64,000 nucleotides of DNA from assembly GCA_902611605.1 (NCBI GenBank), contig CACMAH010000002.1, positions 62,001 to 126,000 on the forward strand, given 5' to 3'. The stretch is from an uncultured Alphaproteobacteria bacterium. GTDB taxonomy: Bacteria > Pseudomonadota > Alphaproteobacteria > Rhodobacterales > Rhodobacteraceae. Shown in pieces: positions 17,624 to 26,141 of this stretch. A program made the position numbers and the translations under genes. A model generated the notes under the pieces. The model saw nothing but the letters and a program-made list of their open reading frames with translations, did no database searches and was not told where the DNA came from. Each line of letters starts with the position of its first letter. Position 1 is the stretch's first letter.

Positions 17624-19033
17624 CTATTTATCAGATATTTCACAAAGTTCTCCAGAAGCCTTTATCTTTTCGCATGCTCTTAAAGCACTTTTTTTTGAGA
17701 GTGGATAAATATTTATTCTAAAACCCTGTTTTTTCATGTAAACATCTTTTATTACTTCTGCATTAACTTTATCTGACAGGCTTGAATCACTGAGAAGAAT
17801 ACTAGGTAAATCTTGTTCTGCATTATATTTATTATAGTAAAAGCCTACTATTATGCTAATTGTTTCTATGTTAGTTTTCTCATCCTCAACATTACGAACA
17901 TGATCATAACTTTTTTTGGTTTCAAAAACAAATAACGGTCTAATTAACGGTCTTCTAGAAAATTGAACTGTTTTATAGATATGATCTGAAGAATTATTTA
18001 CTTCAGAAATTAATTCATTAATTTGATCACCTAAAATATTTTCTTTATTGGGGGTTAAATCAATTATAAATTTTGGCCTTTTTAAAGGTTTTTTACTTAG
18101 TTTTAAAAGACTATTTTTGCCTGACCTATTTATAATATTTGGATGCAAAAATAACTTTTTTAAATTGTTAAAAGCCACAGTTTGTTTTGAATTTGCAAAA
18201 CCAATATCTAATAATTCAACCATTCTTTTGTTTCTGAGTGATACCGAACTACTTCCAAAAACAATCCCTATTATTCTTTTATTACCCCTCTTAGCGGAAG
18301 CTGCTAAGTTGAAACCTGCTGAAGATGTGAAACCAGTTTTTATTCCATCAGAACCACTATACAAAGACAAGAATTTTCTATTTGTATTATATAAAGTTCT
18401 ACCAATTGCATTAACAGAGATTCTTCCAAAAAGATTATAATATTCAGGAAAATCATAAATAAGTCTTCTTGCTAAAATAGCCATATCTCTTGGAGTTGAA
18501 AGATGCTTTGAGGAGGTTAAACCATGTGCATTTTGAAAGATGGTATCTTTCATTCCCATTTCTCTAGCAGTAAGTGTCATATAATCTGCGAACTTATTTT
18601 CAGAACCAGATATAAATTCTCCTAGTGCAGTTGCTGCATCATTTGCAGATCTAATCGCAGCTCCTCTTATTAAATTTCTGACTGATACTTTTTGCCCTTT
18701 TTTTAACCCTAATTTAGATGGAGGTTCATTAGATGCATTTGAACTTATAGTTACAAGTTCATCCAATTCTATCCTATCATTCTTTAATTCATTAAAAGTT
18801 AGATAAAGTGTCATCATTTTTGTAAGAGAAGCAGGATGTAACCTTTTACGGTAATTTTTACCATAAAGAAACTCTCCACTCCTTGCATCAATTACATAAG
18901 TAGCAAATTCAAATGCCATTGAAAATTGTATAGTTGATGCATATCCTAGGGTAACAAAGAAGATAAAAATATAATTAAAAAGTATTTTTTTTTTTTGAAT
19001 TATCAAAAATCTTAAGAACCTTACCATTAACAT
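17624..19033 (-). CDS. Serine-type D-Ala-D-Ala carboxypeptidase (S11) with SPOR-like end
   Basis: PBP5/DacA-type peptidoglycan carboxypeptidase exported to the periplasm. Active-site motifs: SLTK (from HPASLTKMM) near residue 68, SAND near 131, KTG in DGIKTGFTSSAG near 235. The C terminus (about 388-465: ISIIVGFYYNKYNAEQDL, RACEKIKASGELCEI) looks like a SPOR domain for denuded glycan binding, in place of the usual S11 C-terminal domain. There is an N-terminal hydrophobic signal segment. The start may be ATG 19033 (used here) or TTG 19045. Its N-terminal coding region contains an A12 run that does not break the frame. Confidence 0.9.
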   Translation of the reverse strand: MLMVRFLRFLIIQKKKILFNYIFIFFVTLGYASTIQFSMAFEFATYVIDARSGEFLYGKNYRKRLHPASLTKMMTLYLTFNELKNDRIELDELVTISSNASNEPPSKLGLKKGQKVSVRNLIRGAAIRSANDAATALGEFISGSENKFADYMTLTAREMGMKDTIFQNAHGLTSSKHLSTPRDMAILARRLIYDFPEYYNLFGRISVNAIGRTLYNTNRKFLSLYSGSDGIKTGFTSSAGFNLAASAKRGNKRIIGIVFGSSSVSLRNKRMVELLDIGFANSKQTVAFNNLKKLFLHPNIINRSGKNSLLKLSKKPLKRPKFIIDLTPNKENILGDQINELISEVNNSSDHIYKTVQFSRRPLIRPLFVFETKKSYDHVRNVEDEKTNIETISIIVGFYYNKYNAEQDLPSILLSDSSLSDKVNAEVIKDVYMKKQGFRINIYPLSKKSALRACEKIKASGELCEISDK

Positions 19034-19237
19034 TTTTTTATACAATCTGGCATGTGAAAAGGTAAAAACTATTTGTTGAATTTAACTTTAAAAATTTTTA
19101 ATATTCGCTTTTTAAAACAAAAAAGACCTAAAACATCAAGTTATAAATAATTATTGTGGAAAAAAACTTAAATAGGCATATATTTCTAATAAACATTAAT
19201 ATAAAATACAAAAACACAGCAAAACAAATTTATTGAT

Positions 19238-19555
19238 ATGACAAAAAAGAAAGATTTAGATCAAGACTCTTTGGTTTTAACTCAAACAAAACCAAAAACA
19301 AAGAAACCATCTATGTATAAAGTTCTCCTTCTAAATGATGATTTCACACCCATGGAATTTGTAGTTCTAATTTTAGAAAGATTTTTTAATGTCGATCACC
19401 AACAAGCTGTTTCCATTATGCTCACTATTCACCAAAAAGGATTAGCAATTGTTGGGGTTTATCCTCATGAAATTGCAGAAACAAAAGTTGCACAAGTCAT
19501 GGAATTTTCTAGAAAAAATCAACACCCTCTTCAGTGTACTATGGAAAAAGAATAA
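19238..19555 (+). CDS. clpS: ATP-dependent Clp protease adaptor ClpS
   Basis: Adaptor that delivers N-degron substrates to ClpAP. 105 residues. The N-degron pocket region [19 protein letters not shown] is at about 28-46, then [19 protein letters not shown] near 70-88. The disordered N-terminal tail contains KTKKPS. ATG 19238. Divergent from the carboxypeptidase across about 200 AT-rich bases with no visible operator. clpA is not next to it, unlike in many proteobacteria; an RsmC-like gene follows after one base. Confidence 0.95.
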   Translation: MTKKKDLDQDSLVLTQTKPKTKKPSMYKVLLLNDDFTPMEFVVLILERFFNVDHQQAVSIMLTIHQKGLAIVGVYPHEIAETKVAQVMEFSRKNQHPLQCTMEKE

Positions 19556-19556
19556 G

Positions 19557-20588
19557 TTGGCTAATTGTACAACAACTTCTAGATTAATATATGCAAAAAA
19601 AAAAGGATTAATTAATAATTTTAGTTCTAAAGTATGTGCAATCGGATTTAATGACATTCAGTGCTTTGAAACTTTAGGGGTAAAAAAATTGACAATCTGT
19701 CATCCTGAAAAATCTGTTATTAAAAAAGCAATTGCGCTTAATCATTTAACTTTTGTTGATTTAAATGGATTTACAACAAGAAAAATTCAGGTATTTGATC
19801 AAACATTTGTTAATATAACAAAAAGTAGAAAAGAAACTCTTTTTAATATTGCAGTAGCATTTTTTGTTACAAAAATAGATGGAAACATAGTTATTAATGG
19901 AGATAAAGAGTTAGGTATAGACTTTTATTGTAAAAAAATAGGCACTCTAACAAATTTGATTTTTTTTTCAAAATCTCATGGAAAAATTAGCATTTCAAAA
20001 AAAACTAAATTTATACCTAACGAAATAAAAATTTGGAAAAATTATGGAAAATATAGAAAAATTTTTTCAAATTATTATACACTCCCTGGATGCTTTTCTG
20101 AAAAAGAAATAGATGATGGGTCTAATTTGTTAGTACAAAACTTTTCGAATAATTTATATGGTAAAGTAACTGATTTAGGTGCAGGATGGGGATATCTATC
20201 TGCAAAAGCGTTGGAAAATAATAATAGAATAAAAGAAATTTCTTTAGTAGAATCTAATTTAAACTCTTTAAAATGTTCAAAAATTAATGTTTCTAGTTTA
20301 AAAGCAAAATTTTACTGGACAGATCTTGAAGAAGAAAATTTGAGTATCAGAAACTGTGATCATGTTATTATGAATCCGCCGTTCCATAAAGGTAAACAAT
20401 TTACTCAATCTCTTGGTTTCGTTTTTTTAAAAACTGCAAAAAAAATTTTAAAAAAAAAAGGTACTTTGTGGATGGTACATAACAAAGAATTAAACTATGA
20501 AAATTCTGTAAATGATTTATTCCAAAATTATAAGTATATTGATATAACAAAAAATTATAAAATTATTAAAGCAATAAAATGCTTTTAA
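19557..20588 (+). CDS. Class I SAM methyltransferase, RsmC-like (16S rRNA G1207 type)
   Basis: Probable rRNA guanine-N2 methyltransferase. The C-terminal half has motif I DLGAGWGYLSAKAL and the catalytic NPPFHKGK of the RsmC/RsmD group; the N-terminal half resembles the non-catalytic domain of RsmC. The frame is open back to 19449 inside clpS, but homology and spacing favour TTG 19557, one base after the clpS stop, giving about 343 residues. Very A-rich codon use, as in neighbouring genes. The exact substrate is inferred from family resemblance only. Confidence 0.75.
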   Translation: MANCTTTSRLIYAKKKGLINNFSSKVCAIGFNDIQCFETLGVKKLTICHPEKSVIKKAIALNHLTFVDLNGFTTRKIQVFDQTFVNITKSRKETLFNIAVAFFVTKIDGNIVINGDKELGIDFYCKKIGTLTNLIFFSKSHGKISISKKTKFIPNEIKIWKNYGKYRKIFSNYYTLPGCFSEKEIDDGSNLLVQNFSNNLYGKVTDLGAGWGYLSAKALENNNRIKEISLVESNLNSLKCSKINVSSLKAKFYWTDLEEENLSIRNCDHVIMNPPFHKGKQFTQSLGFVFLKTAKKILKKKGTLWMVHNKELNYENSVNDLFQNYKYIDITKNYKIIKAIKCF

Positions 20589-20613
20589 ATAAGATTTAAA
20601 ACCAAATGGAATT

Positions 20614-21423
20614 ATGATGAATTATAATTTATCAGGAAAAACAGCTATAGTTACTGGAGCAAGTAATGGTGTGGGTTTGGCAATAGCACAACTTCTTTGC
20701 TATGCAGGGGCAAATGTAGTTCTGGCAGACAAAAATGAAGTACCTCTAAATGAAGAAACAGAACTACTTAAAGAAAAAGGCTTTAATGTAATTGCTTTTG
20801 CAGGTGATCTTACAAAAAAACTTACGTTGAATAATCTTGTAGCAACTGCGATTGACGAATTTGAAACTGTAGAAATACTTGTTAATGGGTATAGACAAAT
20901 TGGTTTGTCGGATGCCCTGAATCCAGAAAAAGATAATTTTCAAAAATTATTTGATCAAAATTTCATGGTCAGCTTTAGATTAAGTCAAGTTGTTGCAAAG
21001 AAAATGATTAATCAAAAAAACATGGAAGATAATAACAGAGATACAGGATCTATAATCAACTTAAGTTCTATTGCTGATAGATTGATATTACCTGAAAGCT
21101 TTGCATACTCAATTTGTGCAGCTTCTGTCAATCAACTTACTAAATCACTAGCTGTTACACTTGCAGATAAGGGAATTCGTGTAAACGCAATAGCTATGGG
21201 AAGCATTATGAGTACTACTTTAAAGGAAATGATAAGGGAAGATTTAGATTCACATGATCAAGTAAAAGAGGCAACTCCATTAAAGCGTATCGGAGAAACT
21301 AGTGAAGCAGCATCTGCTGTTCTTTATCTTGCTTCTCCTCTTTCAAGTTTCACAACAGGTCAAATTATAACTATAGATGGGGGCAGAACTCTAACAGAAA
21401 ATATAAAAGTTTCTGCTTATTAA
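20614..21423 (+). CDS. Short-chain dehydrogenase/reductase family protein with altered active site
   Basis: SDR fold protein of 269 residues. The cofactor loop is normal (TGASNGVGLAIAQ near residue 13) and the C-terminal PG-type region is recognisable (RVNAIAMGSIMSTT, FTTGQIITIDGG). Two family sites are changed: the NNAG strand end reads NGYRQIG, and the catalytic YxxxK reads YSICA, so the active-site lysine is replaced by alanine; the usual Ser is kept in NLSSIADR. It may therefore bind NAD(P) without ordinary SDR catalysis. Start ATG 20614 or 20617. Convergent with trcR. Function unknown. Confidence 0.8.
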   Translation: MMNYNLSGKTAIVTGASNGVGLAIAQLLCYAGANVVLADKNEVPLNEETELLKEKGFNVIAFAGDLTKKLTLNNLVATAIDEFETVEILVNGYRQIGLSDALNPEKDNFQKLFDQNFMVSFRLSQVVAKKMINQKNMEDNNRDTGSIINLSSIADRLILPESFAYSICAASVNQLTKSLAVTLADKGIRVNAIAMGSIMSTTLKEMIREDLDSHDQVKEATPLKRIGETSEAASAVLYLASPLSSFTTGQIITIDGGRTLTENIKVSAY

Positions 21424-21428
21424 AAAGT

Positions 21429-21459
21429 ACAATTAAAAAATTTATTACATTTTAATTGT
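21429..21459. terminator. Possible AT-only bidirectional terminator
   Basis: A perfect 10-bp inverted repeat (ACAATTAAAA / TTTTAATTGT, loop of 11) lies between the convergent SDR gene and trcR, its right arm reaching into the last codons of trcR. T-rich sequence follows on the plus side. The stem has almost no GC, so its strength as a terminator is doubtful. Confidence 0.35.
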
Positions 21460-22132
21460 TTTCATTCTTTTGAAAAAAACTCTCAGCATTTTTCAATAAA
21501 TCATCTTTATCTAAAGAATTTTTTTCTAAATCATTCAAGAATTTTTTATTCTCAGAAGCAGTTGAAAGTTTTTCTTTTTGTATAATATTTGTGGGCATAT
21601 TATTTGTTGTATTTTTTTTATCAATTTTTCCTAAGGTGGAATCTAATTCTACTTGTTTACATAAACCCAAAAGCACAGGATCAGTTGGAACAATATTAGT
21701 AATATTCCAATGTGACCTTTCTCTGACTGCTTTAATAGTTGGTTTTGTTGTTCCAACTAGTTTTATTATTTGGGAATCAGCTATTTCAGGATAAAACTTG
21801 ACTAGCCATGCTATTGCAGCAGGTTTATCCTGTCTCTTTGATAACGGTGTATATCTTGGACCTCTTCTTTTAGTTTCACCAATAGTCGCAGGATTAATAA
21901 TTAATTCTAATTTGGAATTTGGATCTAATTCACATCTCTTTATTTCTTCTAATGTTAGTTGATTACTTGTTATAGGATCCATTCCTCTAATACCGCTTGC
22001 TACTTCTCCATCAGCAATTCCGCTCACCTCTAACTCATGCAATCCACAAAAATTAGCAATCTGCATAAATGTTAATGATGTATTTTCAACCAACCAAACA
22101 GCTGTCGCTTTTCTCATTAGTGGTAAGGCCAT
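21452..22132 (-). CDS. trcR: Cell cycle transcriptional regulator TrcR (DUF1013)
   Basis: Alphaproteobacterial DUF1013 protein, known as TrcR, a conserved transcription regulator tied to the cell cycle. 226 residues. The helix-turn-helix-rich N-terminal core is well matched: MALPLMRKATAVWLVENTSL, FCGLHELEVSGIADGEV, then GPRYTPLSKRQDKPAAIAWL, and NITNIVPTDPVLLGLC. The C-terminal 60 residues are polar and low-complexity. ATG at 22132 with a strong AAGGAG. Divergent or convergent neighbours give no functional hint. Presence of TrcR supports an alphaproteobacterial origin. Confidence 0.93.
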   Translation of the reverse strand: MALPLMRKATAVWLVENTSLTFMQIANFCGLHELEVSGIADGEVASGIRGMDPITSNQLTLEEIKRCELDPNSKLELIINPATIGETKRRGPRYTPLSKRQDKPAAIAWLVKFYPEIADSQIIKLVGTTKPTIKAVRERSHWNITNIVPTDPVLLGLCKQVELDSTLGKIDKKNTTNNMPTNIIQKEKLSTASENKKFLNDLEKNSLDKDDLLKNAESFFQKNENN

Positions 22133-22242
22133 TAAAACTCCTTTGTTTTTAAATAATGAAACTAATCATTAATCTTCTATTATATGATAAAAAAAAATTC
22201 TAGTAAATTCGAGGAAATATTATATTTTATAGATAAAAAATT

Positions 22243-22869
22243 TTAGCTATTCTTAAATTTATTAAAATCGAAATAATCAAATACATTTGAGTATTTTTTT
22301 TTAAATTTCCCAAAGCTGTTTAAATCATCTAATCTAGTGCTTATAAATCTATATGTTTCCTTATGATTAATAGAGTTGTCTCCAAATAGAAATAATAAAG
22401 AAGTGAAATAAATAGACGCTAAAATTATTCGTTTGGTATACCAGTCAAAACCTACGCTTATGTCTCCGATCTCTACCCAAATTTTATCGCAGGTTGAAAA
22501 CACTAAATTTATTCCTTCAATTTGGTAAAACGGCAAAGCAAATAATGCCATACTTCTTCTGAAGGCTTCTTTATTTTTCACTATTATTTCAAATCTTTTT
22601 ATAAGTGCTAATTCTATTTTTTTGGAATGTGATAAATCGATACAATCAACTTTCCTAAATTGTGCTAAAAATATTTTATCCTCAAATTCATGATAGTACT
22701 TTACCAAATCTATTGCACCTCTTGGAAACATCCTTTTTGCATCTTCAAAACTAATTTCATTAATTGAAGCAGCTTCAAATAAAGTTTTATCTGACCATCC
22801 ATCAAAAATTACAATTTCAATAGAAGATTTGAATATTTTCTCTTTTAATTTTTCAAAATCAGTAGACAT
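22243..22869 (-). CDS. COQ9 family ubiquinone biosynthesis protein
   Basis: COQ9 is a TetR-fold lipid-binding protein that assists COQ7-type hydroxylation in ubiquinone synthesis. The sequence shows the opening motif VIFDGWSDKTLFEAA, then MFPRGAIDLVKYYHEF, and SVGFDWYTKRIILASIY near the end, all COQ9 signatures. The ATG at 22869 gives about 208 residues and leaves a short lead before the conserved start; the ATG at 22932 would add 21 hydrophobic residues not typical of the family. It is divergent from rpsU. The FDGW to WYTKR spacing is normal. Confidence 0.88.
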   Translation of the reverse strand: MSTDFEKLKEKIFKSSIEIVIFDGWSDKTLFEAASINEISFEDAKRMFPRGAIDLVKYYHEFEDKIFLAQFRKVDCIDLSHSKKIELALIKRFEIIVKNKEAFRRSMALFALPFYQIEGINLVFSTCDKIWVEIGDISVGFDWYTKRIILASIYFTSLLFLFGDNSINHKETYRFISTRLDDLNSFGKFKKKYSNVFDYFDFNKFKNS

Positions 22870-22955
22870 TAATGTAAAAGAAATTTTAAAAACAAGTGTA
22901 GACAATTTATAATAAGGTTGATAAAAGTCCATAAAAATAATTTAAGGATATAATT

Positions 22956-23159
22956 TTGCAAGTTCATGTAAGAGATAATAATGTTGATCAAGCACTTAGA
23001 GCTCTAAAAAAGAAACTCCAGAGAGAAGGTGTTTTTAGAGAAATGAAACTCAAGCAGCATTTTGAGAAACCTTCTGTTAGAAAAGCACGAGAAAAAGCCG
23101 AGGCTATAAGAAGAGCTAGAAAACTAGCTAGAAAGAAAAATCAAAGAGATGTATATTAA
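22956..23159 (+). CDS. rpsU: 30S ribosomal protein S21
   Basis: S21, late-binding small-subunit protein helping initiation. 67 residues: [20 protein letters not shown] near the start, then [13 protein letters not shown] and a basic tail [12 protein letters not shown]. The start is TTG 22956, eight bases after an AAGGA ribosome site. Divergent from coq9, and its stop lies only five bases from the end of the convergent oxidase subunit IV gene. Confidence 0.96.
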   Translation: MQVHVRDNNVDQALRALKKKLQREGVFREMKLKQHFEKPSVRKAREKAEAIRRARKLARKKNQRDVY

Positions 23160-23164
23160 AATTC

Positions 23165-23305
23165 TTAGGAATTAAATATAGCCAAAAAAATAATTGCTGC
23201 AAGTGAAGCATAAAAAAGGTATAAACCAAAGCTTATAAATCTACTAAACGTTTTTTGCTGATCAGAAATATCCATTTTTCCATGTTCATGCTTTATATTT
23301 GACAT
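23165..23305 (-). CDS. aa3-type cytochrome c oxidase subunit IV (46 residues)
   Basis: Small gene read directly from the sequence. ATG at 23303-23305, stop at 23165-23167, 46 residues. It has a polar N-terminal part (MSNIKHEHGKMDISDQQKT) and a single membrane helix ending FLAIFNS, the pattern of the bacterial aa3 oxidase subunit IV family, which starts its conserved part with MDIS-Q..TF. It therefore belongs to the enzyme encoded at 1289-4712 but stands alone here. An AAGGTG lies about ten bases upstream; just before it is a five-codon ORF (complement 23308-23325) with its own AAGGAG, perhaps chance. Confidence 0.85.
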   Translation of the reverse strand: MSNIKHEHGKMDISDQQKTFSRFISFGLYLFYASLAAIIFLAIFNS

Positions 23306-23353
23306 AATTATTTCACCTTTTTCATTTCTTATCTCCTTATATTCAAAAAAAAA

Positions 23354-24391
23354 TCATTTTACAAACAAATTAACTCCCTCATCACTAACTTCCCTTTTAA
23401 TTATTCCACAATTTAAAAGATAATTTAAATGTGCTACTGCTTCACCCAGTGCTAAAACCATTTCAGGCTCATTAATTTTTCTTTTAAAAAGTACTGGAAA
23501 GATGTCAAAAGCACTTTTAGGATTTTTATCTATATATTCTTCAATCCTTTTTAGAGCAGTTTCGTGATGATCAATCAATTGTTTAATTCTACTATTCAAA
23601 CCATAAAATGGTAAATTATGACCTGGAAGTACTAAATAATCTGAATCTTTAATTTTAACCAACTTCTCACAGCTCTCAAAATATTCTGCTAAAGGATTTG
23701 CATTAGGTTCAGTCGGATAAACACTAATATTAGGAGAAATACCCGGTAATATTTGATCAGATGAAATAAAAATTTTCAATTCTGGACAATACAATATTAA
23801 TTGCTCTGGTGCATGACCATCGGTTAATCTAACAATCCATTTTTTATTTCCAATTGTTAATACTTCATTATCAATTACTCTTCTATAACCTAAAGGGATT
23901 TTTTTGACAAAATCTCCAAAATTAAAAGGTTTTTCTAAACGCTTTTTTTCTATAAGCGCAGAAGGCATTCCTGCGGATAACCAAAAATTTAATGATTCTT
24001 GAGACATTACTTTATTGTTATCTAATGTTAACATCCTACCAGTTAACCAAGAAGATCGGCTAGTCCAAATTTCTATATTAAAGTTTTCTTTAAACCATCC
24101 CATTAACCCCATATGATCAGGATGATGATGAGTAACAATAACACGATTTATATCTTTACCATTAAAATCATTCCTGAGAATATTTCTCCAATGATCTATA
24201 CAGGAGTTACAAAATAAACCTGTATCAATTATAGTAATTCCATTAATATCATCTAATACATATACATTTACATGAGAAATCATAGAAGGTAAAAACAATT
24301 TGACCCAATAAATACCTTCTTTAATTTTTAAAACTTTTTTATCCGTAGGAAAAATTTCAAATGGAAAATTTATATTTTTCAAATTTTGCAA
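23354..24391 (-). CDS. MBL-fold metallo-hydrolase
   Basis: Metallo-beta-lactamase-fold hydrolase of 345 residues. The metal-binding THHHPDHMG motif is at about 106-114, with later ligands in DGHAPEQ (about 208), SSDQILP (about 228) and LPGHN (about 271). The C-terminal 70 residues (LKRIEEYI, VLALGEAVAHLNYLL) resemble the winged-helix BLACT_WH extension. Start is TTG 24391. It follows the acyl-CoA dehydrogenase after two bases, so both are probably one operon for acyl-CoA or thioester metabolism; substrate unknown. Confidence 0.87.
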   Translation of the reverse strand: MQNLKNINFPFEIFPTDKKVLKIKEGIYWVKLFLPSMISHVNVYVLDDINGITIIDTGLFCNSCIDHWRNILRNDFNGKDINRVIVTHHHPDHMGLMGWFKENFNIEIWTSRSSWLTGRMLTLDNNKVMSQESLNFWLSAGMPSALIEKKRLEKPFNFGDFVKKIPLGYRRVIDNEVLTIGNKKWIVRLTDGHAPEQLILYCPELKIFISSDQILPGISPNISVYPTEPNANPLAEYFESCEKLVKIKDSDYLVLPGHNLPFYGLNSRIKQLIDHHETALKRIEEYIDKNPKSAFDIFPVLFKRKINEPEMVLALGEAVAHLNYLLNCGIIKREVSDEGVNLFVK

Positions 24392-24393
24392 TC

Positions 24394-26106
24394 CTAAAAA
24401 ATTGAATTAGCACTCTCATAAAGGTTATTAGATCCAAGTGTTGAAATAGAGGATTCAATACTACAAAAAGGGAGCAAGTTTTTAATGTAAAAATGTGCAA
24501 GTTCATTTTTATCCTCCTGTTCTGTAATTAATAATGTTTTTAACATATAGTTCCCACCAAGCATTAAAGCAAATGCTCTTAAGAAAGGATCTGCACCTGA
24601 ATATCTATCATTTAAATCATTTTGTGAAATCATCCAATCGATAGCATTATTTAAACTAATTCTTGCATTTTCAATGCTTTTTGCAACACTTGGTTTTGTA
24701 TTCTTTATAAACTGCTCATTTTCTTCAATTTCTTGTAAAATTGCATAAGCAATATCACCATTACTTCCAAGCTTTCTACCTACAAAATCCATTGCCTGAA
24801 TACCATTGGTACCTTCATAAATTGAAGTAACTCTAGCGTCTCTATATATTTGAGAAATACCTGTTTCCTCAATATACCCCATGCCCCCGTGAATTTGTAT
24901 TGCTAAATCTGCAATCTTACTTCCCATTTCCGTACAAAATGATTTAGCAATTGGGGTTAAAAAAGAGGCTTTTCTTTCTAGAAATGGATCATTTGTTTTT
25001 TTTGATAAATCAATTGCTAATGCCGTATCAAAGCACAAAGCCCTAGAAATAAATGTCAAAGATTTCATAATCAATAGATTACGTCTTACATCTGCGTGAT
25101 TGATGATCGGAGTACTTATGTCTTTAGCATTATTTAAATTACGCCCTTGCTTTCTATTTTTTGCAAACTCAATAGATTTTTGTGTAGCTAATTCACTTTG
25201 AGAAAGGCCCTGAACTGCTACCCCTAGTCTGGCGTTATTCATCATAGTAAACATTGCCACCATCCCTCTATTTTCTTGACCTATCAACCAAGCTTTAGAG
25301 TTTTGATATTCTAAGACAGCTGTTGGAGAACCATGTAACCCCATCTTATGTTCAAGGGATATTGTATTAATATTATTTTTTCCTATTAAGTTACCTGTAC
25401 TATCCGGTATATATTTGGGAACTAAAAATAAAGAAATACCCTTAGTTCCTTTTGGACTATCTGGTAATCTTGCTAGCACAAGATGACAAATATTTGAACT
25501 TAGAGAATGATCTCCCCAACTAATATATATTTTTTGTCCAGTTATATTATAAGTACCATCTTTTTCTTTCTTAGCAATTGTGCGTAATGCACCTACATCA
25601 GAACCTGCTTGTGGCTCAGTAAGATTCATTGTTCCTGACCATTCACCAGAGTTAAGTTTAGGTAAAAATATCTTTTTTATATCCTCGTTTGCATGAGTCT
25701 CTATTGCATCAATTTGTCCTTGTGTCATTAATGGATTAAGTGCAAGAGATAAGCAAGCGCTTGATAAAAGTTCATTAACACAAGTTGTAATTATTAGGGG
25801 TAAACCTAAACCACCATATTTTGTATCTCCAGATATGCCAATCCAGCCACCCTCTGCTATAGAATTATATGCCTTAAAAAAACTATCAGGTAAAATAACA
25901 TTTCCATCTTTTAAAATCGCAGGTTTTATATCTCCATCTCTATTAATTGGGGAAATTAAATTTTCAGTTAACTTTTTTACTTCTTCAAGTATTCCGTCTA
26001 AGGTCTCTTCATCACAAAAACTAGTTTCTCGATCTTTAAATAATTCATTTATTTTAAAGAAATCTTTTATTAAAAATTTAATTTCATTTATAGGAGCTTT
26101 GTACAA
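24394..26106 (-). CDS. Acyl-CoA dehydrogenase, long form (DmdC-like)
   Basis: FAD-dependent acyl-CoA dehydrogenase of 570 residues, longer than the 380-400 of the short-chain family because of an N-terminal lead starting MYKAPINEIKF and a C-terminal domain after about residue 460. FAD/substrate motifs: MNLTEPQAGSDVG near 160, IYISWGDHSLS near 194. The catalytic glutamate is in SIYEGTNGIQA near 430. This long form includes 3-methylmercaptopropionyl-CoA dehydrogenase DmdC, but no other DMSP gene is in the window, so the substrate stays open. TTG start at 26106 with AAGG before it. Confidence 0.88.
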   Translation of the reverse strand: MYKAPINEIKFLIKDFFKINELFKDRETSFCDEETLDGILEEVKKLTENLISPINRDGDIKPAILKDGNVILPDSFFKAYNSIAEGGWIGISGDTKYGGLGLPLIITTCVNELLSSACLSLALNPLMTQGQIDAIETHANEDIKKIFLPKLNSGEWSGTMNLTEPQAGSDVGALRTIAKKEKDGTYNITGQKIYISWGDHSLSSNICHLVLARLPDSPKGTKGISLFLVPKYIPDSTGNLIGKNNINTISLEHKMGLHGSPTAVLEYQNSKAWLIGQENRGMVAMFTMMNNARLGVAVQGLSQSELATQKSIEFAKNRKQGRNLNNAKDISTPIINHADVRRNLLIMKSLTFISRALCFDTALAIDLSKKTNDPFLERKASFLTPIAKSFCTEMGSKIADLAIQIHGGMGYIEETGISQIYRDARVTSIYEGTNGIQAMDFVGRKLGSNGDIAYAILQEIEENEQFIKNTKPSVAKSIENARISLNNAIDWMISQNDLNDRYSGADPFLRAFALMLGGNYMLKTLLITEQEDKNELAHFYIKNLLPFCSIESSISTLGSNNLYESANSIF

Positions 26107-26141
26107 GTTATTCTGCCTTAATAATTAAACGATTAGGGTTG

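Noticed and set aside
22870-22932. N-terminal extension of COQ9 from ATG 22932
   Set aside because: It adds hydrophobic residues not typical of the family and has no ribosome site; the ATG at 22869 fits the conserved domain start better.
24394-26106. DMSP demethylation pathway (DmdC)
   Set aside because: The protein is of the DmdC length class, but the class has many substrates and no dmdA, dmdB or dmdD is present here.
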